From: RGIG1995 sp045658315
Lineage (GTDB): Bacteria; Bacillota; Clostridia; Oscillospirales; CAG-272
Length of the DNA stretch: 20,859 nt
Direction: 5' to 3'
Assembly (NCBI GenBank): GCA_045658315.1
Contig: JAZOUV010000087.1
Location: 1-20,859, forward strand
The position numbers were made by a program, and so were the translations under genes. This document shows positions 15,129 to 20,859 of this stretch, piece by piece. The stretch's first letter is position 1. Each line of letters opens with the position of its first letter. The notes beneath the pieces are model-generated. The model worked only from the letters and a program-made list of their open reading frames with translations. It was not told the DNA's origin and did no database searches.

Positions 15129-15912
15129 CTGCATTCTCCTTTACTCCGAGAGCCTCTGCCAACAGCTCGGTAAAGTAAACCACGGGAATATCCGCACCGT
15201 TTTTCACAAGATTGTATTTGCAAAGAGGGCACGCGGTTATTATCATTTCAGCACCAAACGCTTTTGCATTTCTCACGATATCATTACTTCTCTTTTTAGC
15301 CGCTTCGGGACTCTCAAGAGCTATGTAACCACCGCAACATTCGTTTCTGTTTGCGTACACAACGGGTTCTGCACCCATAGCGGCAATCAAATCTTCCATA
15401 ATCCTCGGATTTTCGGGATCGTCCATTTTCATTACCGAATTGGGTCTCAGCAACAGACAGCCGTAATATGCAGCTATCTTTTTCCCGGTCAAAGGCTTCT
15501 TTACGCTTTCTTTTAATTTATCGTAACCAATCTTATCACGAAGAAGCTCAAGATAATGATACACCTCTGTTTCGCCGTTATACTGTTCTTCTGACGCCAT
15601 GTATCTGTTTACCTTATCAGCAAACTCCTTGTCATTCCGCATACAGTAATTTGTCTGTTTTATAACATTATGACAGCCCGAACAAACAGTTACAAGAGGT
15701 TGGTCTTTTTCTTTTGCCGCAATCAACGCTCTTACCGAAGACAGCTTCGTAGCAACTTCATCCTTTGCCGTAGTAAATACACCTCCGCAGCACTGCCACT
15801 CCTCTATTTCTTCCAGAGTAAAGCCTAATGCTTCAGCACATTTGTACCCGTATATATCCAGCTCCTTAGCCTTGTTCTTTAAGGTGCATCCCGGAAAATA
15901 ACTGACCTTCAT
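15121..15912 (-). CDS. hdrB: HdrB: CCG-domain subunit with two non-cubane cluster motifs
   Basis: A 263-residue protein and first gene of the operon. Two complete CCG motifs (C-x~32-40-CCG-x~35-CxxC) are present: C9, C41-C42, C77/C80 and C152, C192-C193, C228/C231. In methanogens each binds a non-cubane [4Fe-4S] cluster that cleaves the CoM-S-S-CoB heterodisulfide. A clostridial bacterium is not expected to make those thiols, so the acceptor here must differ; the neighbouring frdAB suggests transfer to fumarate reductase, as CCG subunits do in TfrB and in SdhE-type succinate dehydrogenases. AGGAGGT lies about nine bases before the ATG. An unknown disulfide substrate remains possible. Confidence 0.94.
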   Translation of the reverse strand: MKVSYFPGCTLKNKAKELDIYGYKCAEALGFTLEEIEEWQCCGGVFTTAKDEVATKLSSVRALIAAKEKDQPLVTVCSGCHNVIKQTNYCMRNDKEFADKVNRYMASEEQYNGETEVYHYLELLRDKIGYDKLKESVKKPLTGKKIAAYYGCLLLRPNSVMKMDDPENPRIMEDLIAAMGAEPVVYANRNECCGGYIALESPEAAKKRSNDIVRNAKAFGAEMIITACPLCKYNLVKNGADIPVVYFTELLAEALGVKENADG

Positions 15913-16012
15913 CTAATGAGACCTCCTAATCAATAATGAAAAGCATGCATTTGTTTTATAAAAAAGCAACGCCAATCAAATAAATATATAATATAATATT
16001 ACCATAGTGCCC

Positions 16013-16058
16013 TTGTATTGGGAATTATCAAAATGTTTAGTCTGTATTATCAATACAG
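16013..16058. promoter_or_regulatory. Candidate LysR operator: perfect palindrome plus imperfect copy
   Basis: CTGTATT (16042-16048), three bases, then its exact complement AATACAG (16052-16058) form a perfect 7-3-7 palindrome. A similar 7-3-7 element, TTGTATT-GGG-AATTATC, lies at 16013-16029, offset by 29 bp. Together they sit in the 211-bp gap upstream of hdrB. The minus strand between them and hdrB holds an A/T stretch with TATA-like hexamers (about 15980-16000) but no good -35, as expected of an activator-dependent promoter. Binding by the adjacent LysR protein is inferred. Confidence 0.55.
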
Positions 16059-16123
16059 ATAACACAGTTGTTTGTATGTATATATGATTTTGCGTATAAA
16101 AAACCGCATAAATACGCCATTTT

Positions 16124-17047
16124 TTATAACAAATACTTATTTTTCGATATATTCAATTCGTTTATAAAACGGTCATCAAGCTCGGTAAGCTTATATCCGT
16201 TTCTGTATACCAATACGTCCTTGTATATTTTCTTGTTGTCTGCACACTTACGCTGAACAAGTCCGTATTTATCAAGTATTGTTTGAGGCGTGGGCGACAC
16301 CCACATAAATGTCTCGGGATTTTTTTCAAGAAGCTCAAACTGACTTGCTCTTTCGAAGATAAATATTCTTCTGTCTATATTGTCGGGTAACTCCTCTTTT
16401 ACGACCTTGGCAATGGGAAGTGACGGAACATACGGGTCTGCATGGGCTATTTCAATATAATCCCTCAAATCATCAAAGGTTATATCAGTTTTTTTTGCAA
16501 GGGGATTCTCCTTACTCATCATAAGACAGTAGGAAAATTCCGCCAACATTTCATAAGACAAGGCTTTTTCTTCAAGCATCGCCTTAAACTGCTTGTCATA
16601 GTTTTCGGCATATCTGATTATTCCCAGCTTATAGTCATGATTCAGAATATTACTTATAGTTCTTTGCGAATTGGTTTCCTTGTAGAAAATTTCTGCGGCA
16701 TCACGGCTGAGAAGCTTTGAAAAGTTAGAAAACGCATCGGATATATAGCATGCTCTGGGGACGGATATTGAAAACTTCTGTTTCTTAGGAGAGCCTTCCT
16801 TGTAAATTTTTTCAACGTGTTCTATCTGTTTCAATATTCCCTTGGCATAGCTGATAAATTCTTCTCCTTTGGGAGTTAGAGTAACCCCCTTCGCCGATCT
16901 GTCAAATATTGATATTCCCAAATCTGCTTCAAGCTCTTTTATAGAACGACTTATGTTGGGCAATGCAACAAATAATTTTTCAGACGCTTTGTTAAGCGAC
17001 CCCGCCTTTGCAACCTCAACTGCGTATTTCATGTGTAGAATATTCAT
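16124..17047 (-). CDS. LysR-type transcriptional regulator, probable regulator of the hdr-flx-frd operon
   Basis: A 307-residue regulator with the typical N-terminal winged helix-turn-helix (residues 1-60; GSLNKASEKLFVALPNISRS) and the conserved FDRSAKGVTLTPKGEEF, followed by a ligand-binding domain whose effector cannot be predicted. It lies upstream of hdrB on the same strand, 211 bp apart, rather than divergently as is more common for LysR genes. A palindrome in the gap is a candidate target. The ATG at 17047 gives the standard family N-terminus; the ribosome binding site is weak (ATAGGAA). It has its own promoter. No clear terminator separates it from the operon: only a GCGTAT/ATACGC repeat at about 16092-16118, whose U tract would lie on the other strand. 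Confidence 0.9.
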   Translation of the reverse strand: MNILHMKYAVEVAKAGSLNKASEKLFVALPNISRSIKELEADLGISIFDRSAKGVTLTPKGEEFISYAKGILKQIEHVEKIYKEGSPKKQKFSISVPRACYISDAFSNFSKLLSRDAAEIFYKETNSQRTISNILNHDYKLGIIRYAENYDKQFKAMLEEKALSYEMLAEFSYCLMMSKENPLAKKTDITFDDLRDYIEIAHADPYVPSLPIAKVVKEELPDNIDRRIFIFERASQFELLEKNPETFMWVSPTPQTILDKYGLVQRKCADNKKIYKDVLVYRNGYKLTELDDRFINELNISKNKYLL

Positions 17048-17086
17048 TAATTCCTATGCCCCTCGCCTTATTATTCTTCAACTCGT

Positions 17087-17115
17087 ATTATACCACACTT
17101 AAGCAAATTAATCAA
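17087..17115 (-). promoter_or_regulatory. Promoter of the lysR gene
   Basis: On the minus strand TTGATT (17110-17115) and a perfect TATAAT (17087-17092) are 17 bp apart. Transcription would begin near 17080, giving a leader of about 33 nt. Confidence 0.7.
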
Positions 17116-17206
17116 TACGGCATATATAAAATTTTCAAGGAAAATAAAGCAAAAATAACCGCCTAAGTGCCCTCAAAAACAACAAAAGTTTTTTTAGAAA
17201 CCAGCA

Positions 17207-17238
17207 AAAGTGCGAATGAGCTCATCCATTCGCACTTT
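17207..17238 (-). terminator. Hairpin after upp
   Basis: A 12-bp perfect stem (AAAGTGCGAATG at 17207-17218 with its complement at 17227-17238) and eight-base loop lie 22 bases beyond the upp stop codon. On the minus strand only a short T run at the end of the arm follows, so termination there may rely on the stem; the plus-strand side is also T-rich. Confidence 0.7.
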
Positions 17239-17260
17239 GTTGTTTTATCAAAAAAATCAA

Positions 17261-17905
17261 TTATTTTGTACCAAACAATCTGTCTCCCGCATCACCGAGA
17301 CCGGGAAGAATATAGCCGTTTTCGTTGAGGCACCTATCAAGCGTGGAAACGTAGATGTTAACGTCGGGGTGAGCTTCCGCTACCTTTGATACGCCCTCGG
17401 GTGCACCGATTATTGCCATAAATTTAATATGTTTACAGCCTTTGTCCTTCAACATCTTAATAGCATCGCAAGCACTACCGCCTGTTGCAAGCATAGGGTC
17501 AACAACTACAACAAGCTTGTCCTCAACCCCCGATGGCAACTTGCAATAATAGGTTTCGGGCTGCAAGGTTTCTTCGTTTCTGTACATGCCGATATGACCG
17601 ACTCTGGCAGACGGGAAAAGCACGTGTACACCGTTGACCATACCAAGTCCCGCACGCAGAATGGGAACTATGACGATAGAATTATCAGCTACAACCATCT
17701 GTTTGCAGGTTTCAAGGGGAGTTTTAACCTCAATTTCAGTTGTAAGAACGCCATCCTTCAAGCTTTCGTAGGTCATCAATGTAGTAATTTCTTCCACCAA
17801 CTCACGAAATTCTTTCATGCTTGTACGCTCGTCACGCAAAATTGCAATTTTATGACGAATAAGCGGGTGGTCAAAAATAACTACGTTTTCGTAATTTTTC
17901 ATCAT
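17261..17905 (-). CDS. upp: Uracil phosphoribosyltransferase
   Basis: A 214-residue cytoplasmic enzyme converting uracil and PRPP to UMP and pyrophosphate. The PRPP loop DPMLATGGSA is at 136-145, and the C-terminal uracil-binding segment GYILPGLGDAGDRLFGTK closes the protein as in other Upp proteins. Two adjacent ATGs (17905 and 17902) follow AGGAG; the second has the more usual spacing, so the protein may begin one residue later. Twelve bp separate it from uraA, forming an uptake-and-salvage operon. Confidence 0.97.
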   Translation of the reverse strand: MMKNYENVVIFDHPLIRHKIAILRDERTSMKEFRELVEEITTLMTYESLKDGVLTTEIEVKTPLETCKQMVVADNSIVIVPILRAGLGMVNGVHVLFPSARVGHIGMYRNEETLQPETYYCKLPSGVEDKLVVVVDPMLATGGSACDAIKMLKDKGCKHIKFMAIIGAPEGVSKVAEAHPDVNIYVSTLDRCLNENGYILPGLGDAGDRLFGTK

Positions 17906-17917
17906 TTTTCTCCTATA

Positions 17918-19303
17918 TTATCCATTGGAGTCATTCTTTTTAAATTTGTTCAAAAGAATGTTTACGCAAATTCCGAGAATCAATGCACAAGCAATTGAAG
18001 TAACTGTAACCTTACCGATACTGATAGCCATACCACCGATACCGGAAATCAAAATTACCGAAACTGTAAATAGGTTTGCATTATCTTCCAAATCGACCTT
18101 CTGAACCATTTTCAAACCGGAAACTGCGATAAAGCCGTAGAGAGTGATACAAACACCGCCCATAACACAACCGGGAATGGAATCAAGGAAAGCAATAAAG
18201 GGAGATACAAACGAAATCAATATAGCAAGTAACGCTGTGGTTGTAATCGTAGCAACCGATGCGTTTCTTGTAATTGCAACGCAACCTACAGATTCACCGT
18301 ACGTAGTATTGGGGCAACCGCCGAAGAATGCACCCACAAAGGAACCGACACCGTCGCCGAGAAGTGTACGGTGAAGTCCGGGCTCCTCAAGAAGTTCTTC
18401 ACCGATAATGCTGGAAAGATTTTTGTGGTCTGCGATATGCTCTGCAAACACAACGAATGCTACGGGAATATAAGCAACAGCTATTGTTACGAGATAGCTC
18501 AAATCAAAGTCCTTTACGCCCTTAAAAGCTTCTATAAATGTAAATTCGGGAACAGCGATAAAGGTTTTGAGTGTAACGCCGTCTGCAACAAGATTGGTAA
18601 AGGGGGTAAAATCAATTACTTTTAATGCGTCAATGCTTGCAACGTAACCGATAATTGTAAAAATCAAAGCGGTAACGTATCCGCCAACAACACCGATAAT
18701 AAAGGGAATAAGCTTGGTCATCTTGCTTCCGTAGGTTGCACAAAGAACAACGACTACGAGGGTAACCAATGCACAAACGAGAGATACCCAAATGCTTCCC
18801 GACATAATGAATGCACCGTTGGAATCCTTGGGTCCGTAAGAGAATACGTCATTTATAGCAGCAGATGCCAAAGAAAGACCGATAAGTGCTACAGTAGGAC
18901 CGATAACTGCGGCGGGCATAAGCTTGTTAATCCAAGCAACGCCGACAATTTTTACGATTATAGCGATTACAACATAAACAAGACACGCAAAACCGGCACC
19001 GAGCAAAAGTCCCAGATATCCGAGACTCATAGATATGCTTCCTGCAAAGGCTGCACTCATAGAACCGATAAATGCAAATGATGAACCGAGGAATACAGGA
19101 CTGCGGAATTTGGTAAAAATCTGATAAACGAGTGTTCCTACACCTGCACCGAAAAGTGCCGCGGAAATCGACATTCCGTTGCCGACGATTGCGGGAACAG
19201 CAATTGTTGCCGCCATGATTGCAAGAAGCTGTTGGATAGCAAATACAATAAGCTGATTGAATTTCGGCTTGTCGTGAATGCCGTAAACAAGATTGTTTGC
19301 CAT
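17918..19303 (-). CDS. uraA: Uracil permease (NCS2 family)
   Basis: A 461-residue inner-membrane uracil:proton symporter with the multiple hydrophobic helices of the NCS2 fold. Substrate and proton residues are visible as FAEHI (E288) and PNTTYGESVG (E337), matching E241 and E290 of Escherichia coli UraA. The position of UraA H245 is D292 here. Co-transcription with upp supports uracil as substrate rather than xanthine. AGGAGAG lies about ten bases before the ATG. A promoter and an inverted repeat lie in the 294-bp upstream gap; no pyrimidine attenuator with terminator/antiterminator was found there. Confidence 0.95.
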   Translation of the reverse strand: MANNLVYGIHDKPKFNQLIVFAIQQLLAIMAATIAVPAIVGNGMSISAALFGAGVGTLVYQIFTKFRSPVFLGSSFAFIGSMSAAFAGSISMSLGYLGLLLGAGFACLVYVVIAIIVKIVGVAWINKLMPAAVIGPTVALIGLSLASAAINDVFSYGPKDSNGAFIMSGSIWVSLVCALVTLVVVVLCATYGSKMTKLIPFIIGVVGGYVTALIFTIIGYVASIDALKVIDFTPFTNLVADGVTLKTFIAVPEFTFIEAFKGVKDFDLSYLVTIAVAYIPVAFVVFAEHIADHKNLSSIIGEELLEEPGLHRTLLGDGVGSFVGAFFGGCPNTTYGESVGCVAITRNASVATITTTALLAILISFVSPFIAFLDSIPGCVMGGVCITLYGFIAVSGLKMVQKVDLEDNANLFTVSVILISGIGGMAISIGKVTVTSIACALILGICVNILLNKFKKNDSNG

Positions 19304-19336
19304 TTTCTTAACTCTCCTATAATTTATTATTTTTGA

Positions 19337-19352
19337 TAACGTTTTGACGTTA
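19337..19352. promoter_or_regulatory. Inverted repeat in the uraA leader
   Basis: TAACGT (19337-19342) and its complement ACGTTA (19347-19352) flank four bases. The element lies between the -10 region and the uraA ribosome binding site, just downstream of the predicted transcription start. It could be an operator or a small RNA hairpin; no regulator can be named. Confidence 0.35.
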
Positions 19353-19361
19353 CCTCTGACT

Positions 19362-19389
19362 ATTCTATCACATTTTCAAAAAAAGTCAA
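19362..19389 (-). promoter_or_regulatory. Promoter of uraA-upp
   Basis: On the minus strand TTGACT (19384-19389) and TAGAAT (19362-19367) are 16 bp apart, with a TG two bases before the -10. The leader is about 50 nt. The rest of the 294-bp gap (19390-19541) holds only an A/T-rich stretch with a 10-bp palindrome, ACAAATTTGT, at 19488-19497. Confidence 0.7.
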
Positions 19390-19541
19390 CTTTTGTTGAA
19401 TAAAAAAACAAAAAGGTTAAAAGTATAATTAAAAAGCGAACATTATATGTAACTGTAAAGACTCGTAAAATCTTACTATTTATGCAAACAAATTTGTCGC
19501 AAACTGCGTTTTTGGCAGAATAAAAACAGTCGTAAAACGTC

Positions 19542-19582
19542 TAAAAAAGAAATAGAATACCGATAATAACCGGCATTCTATT
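19542..19582 (-). terminator. Terminator of the lipoprotein gene
   Basis: On the minus strand AATAGAATGCCG (19571-19582) pairs with 19551-19562 (12 bp with one G-U pair) across an eight-base loop and is followed by a run of six T within TCTTTTTTAG. It lies 15 bases after the stop codon at 19598. Confidence 0.88.
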
Positions 19583-19597
19583 TGATAAGAGTCGATT

Positions 19598-20764
19598 TTA
19601 ATTTTTTTCGTTGACTACAAAAAACGGTTCAAATTTCTCTGTGTCCGGGTTCCATACACCTACCCCATCATCGCTCACTTCTCGGACTCCGTAACCATCA
19701 CAGGCAATAAAGTATCCTCCTGTTGATTCATCGTAAGAAAGCAAGAACATATATCTTGTTCCTTCTATGGGGTTTGCAGAATACTTAGTTACAGGCACAC
19801 CGACATATTTTGTGTCTGCTTCAAACTTTGTTAGTTTGTCATAACCACGCTTTGCCGAAATATCGGGACGTGCGTACTCCATAAACCTTGAAACCGTCAA
19901 TGCACCACCGTAAAAGGATATCTCTTTGGGTTCATACGAGGCTTCGCCTTTTATAATTTGAAATACACCGACTTTTCCAATGGAAATTATTTGACCGATT
20001 TCTGTTGCATAGGTTGATACAGTTCCATCATACGTTCCGACGATTACAAGATCAACAGCTTCGATCATCGGCAACAGATCCGTTGGTATAATGTAGTCAT
20101 TGGACTGCTGAACTACATACGACAATTCGGGATTGTCAACAGGCTTGATCTCCGTCCAATACTTAATGCCGAAAGTGTCGAGGTCTTTAATAAGAACAGA
20201 ACCGTCCCTTAATGCATCCTTGATAGGTTTTTGAGTTCCGTCTTTGAAATACACGATAACGTATCGGCTCTTAATGGAACCAAAATAATAATCATATGTT
20301 TCATCGCTGTAAAATCCTTCAAGAGCATCAGCGGTGGCAAGATGATCTCTCTCTGCGTGGTCAATTATTGTCTTAATAAGCTTGGGCTCGGAGTAATACT
20401 TAATATTATAAGCATCAAGATCGCCTATAGCTATATTGCCGTCATTCAGTGCATCCTTCACATTCTGTTTGCTTCCGTCGGTGTACTCAATGATGATATA
20501 ACTGCTTCCGGGATATCCAAAGCTGTAGATATATCTGTCATCCTCAAAAAACACTTCTTCCATATCCTCACGAGTGGCACCGGGATTAACGTCGTGAATT
20601 GTAATACGAGCAAGCTCTTTTTTGCTTTTAGGAGTGTCGGTATTAACATAGCTGTCGGCGGAAGTCTCTTGTTTACCGGATTCCGTTCCTATTTTAGTAT
20701 TAACACAACTGCACAAGGAAAGAGCAAGGGATAGAATTAAAATCAACGCAATGTGTTTCTTCAT
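19598..20764 (-). CDS. Predicted lipoprotein with two tandem repeats and an NTR-like C-terminal region
   Basis: A 388-residue protein whose N-terminus (MKKHIALILILSLALSLCSC) is a lipoprotein signal peptide with LCSC as lipobox and Cys20 as the likely lipidated residue, so it should sit on the outer face of the membrane. A Ser/Thr-rich linker follows (21-50). Residues about 71-125 and 151-205 are two copies of one module, each with a DGS/DGT turn, (V/I)KDAL(N/R)DG, a DLD step and IKY(Y/W). The C-terminal half (from about 235) has the strand pattern VDLVIVGTYDG ... FQIIKGE ... YMFLLSYD seen in NTR/OB-fold-like secreted Firmicute proteins; this is a tentative likeness. The start at 20764 is set by AAGGAGGT and the signal peptide; an ATG ten codons earlier lacks a binding site. 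Function unknown. Confidence 0.75.
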   Translation of the reverse strand: MKKHIALILILSLALSLCSCVNTKIGTESGKQETSADSYVNTDTPKSKKELARITIHDVNPGATREDMEEVFFEDDRYIYSFGYPGSSYIIIEYTDGSKQNVKDALNDGNIAIGDLDAYNIKYYSEPKLIKTIIDHAERDHLATADALEGFYSDETYDYYFGSIKSRYVIVYFKDGTQKPIKDALRDGSVLIKDLDTFGIKYWTEIKPVDNPELSYVVQQSNDYIIPTDLLPMIEAVDLVIVGTYDGTVSTYATEIGQIISIGKVGVFQIIKGEASYEPKEISFYGGALTVSRFMEYARPDISAKRGYDKLTKFEADTKYVGVPVTKYSANPIEGTRYMFLLSYDESTGGYFIACDGYGVREVSDDGVGVWNPDTEKFEPFFVVNEKN

Positions 20765-20790
20765 AAAGTGTACCTCCTTATCGGTGCGAT

Positions 20791-20859
20791 TCATTCGAGC
20801 GTAACCGGATACAGACTGTAACTACGATAAACAACCTCTTCTCCCGTATCCATCCATTC
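20791..20859 (-). CDS. 3' end of an upstream gene, product unknown
   Basis: The minus strand is open from the window edge for 22 codons and ends in TGA at 20791-20793, 26 bases before the lipoprotein ATG. The visible C-terminus ends in YRSYSLYPVTLE. The short distance to the lipoprotein and the lack of a promoter between them suggest one operon. The piece is too short to identify, and a chance open frame of this length is possible. Confidence 0.45.
   Translation of the reverse strand, partial: EWMDTGEEVVYRSYSLYPVTLE

Noticed and set aside
15046..15516. 156-codon plus-strand open frame opposite hdrC/hdrB
   Set aside because: Antisense to conserved iron-sulfur proteins; composition unlike a real protein.
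12307..15912. Archaeal (methanogen) origin because of hdrABC and mvhD
   Set aside because: Bacterial-type promoters and intrinsic terminators, murI and a lipoprotein signal peptide show a bacterial genome; hdr-flx sets are known in anaerobic bacteria.
16092..16118. GCGTAT/ATACGC repeat as terminator of lysR
   Set aside because: Only six base pairs with a loop of over ten bases, and the T tract follows on the plus strand, the wrong side for lysR.
19304..19541. Riboswitch or PyrR attenuator upstream of uraA
   Set aside because: The leader from the predicted start is only about 50 nt and contains no terminator/antiterminator pair or recognisable PyrR-binding loop.
20231..20734. 167-codon plus-strand open frame opposite the lipoprotein gene
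   Set aside because: It overlaps the signal peptide and repeats of a gene with a clear ribosome binding site and terminator on the minus strand.

Overview
The window looks like chromosomal DNA of a strictly anaerobic, Gram-positive-type bacterium, most likely a gut or rumen member of the Clostridia. The reasons are strong purine-rich ribosome binding sites (AGGAGG type), sigma-A-like promoters with 16-17 bp spacers, intrinsic terminators, a Thermoanaerobacter-type NADP secondary alcohol dehydrogenase, and an oxygen-sensitive set of iron-sulfur and flavin proteins. No rRNA, tRNA, insertion sequence, integrase, CRISPR array or phage gene was seen. Coding density is high and no gene-free stretch exceeds 300 bases; the longest is 19304-19597.

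Left arm, plus strand (1-4283): the 3' part of a LOR/SDH (ArgZ/AgrE-type ornithine cyclodeaminase) family gene, a zinc NADP-dependent secondary alcohol dehydrogenase, a DUF89 damage-control-phosphatase-like protein and glutamate racemase (murI). The last three each have a recognisable promoter of their own. The arm ends at a 17-bp perfect hairpin (4290-4329) shared with a convergent minus-strand gene for a COG2509-type FAD dehydrogenase (4333-5703).

Centre, minus strand (15912 down to 5876): a tightly packed ten-gene operon in the order hdrB-hdrC-hdrA-flxD-flxC-flxB-flxA-frdB-frdA-transporter. Several genes overlap by 4-13 nt and the operon ends in a clear intrinsic terminator (5803-5838). 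HdrABC with FlxABCD is a known flavin-based electron-bifurcating NADH dehydrogenase module. Here it is joined to a fumarate-reductase-type flavoprotein (catalytic residues conserved, covalent-FAD histidine replaced by Asn), a two-domain iron-sulfur subunit, and an AspT/SucE-like dicarboxylate transporter. No membrane anchor subunit (frdC/frdD) is present. The proposal is a soluble NADH-dependent, ferredoxin-reducing fumarate reductase: NADH enters at FlxA, the pair is split at the HdrA flavin, the high-potential electrons leave through HdrBC and FrdB to fumarate on FrdA, and the low-potential electrons reduce ferredoxin. The transporter could then exchange succinate for fumarate or aspartate. 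This is inferred from gene content and motifs.

Upstream of the operon, on the same strand, lies a LysR-type regulator gene with its own promoter. The 211-bp gap between them holds a perfect 7-3-7 palindrome plus an imperfect second copy 29 bp away, a good candidate operator.

Right arm, minus strand: a uraA-upp uracil uptake and salvage operon with promoter and terminator, then a lipoprotein gene with two tandem repeats, and at the window edge the last 22 codons of another gene.
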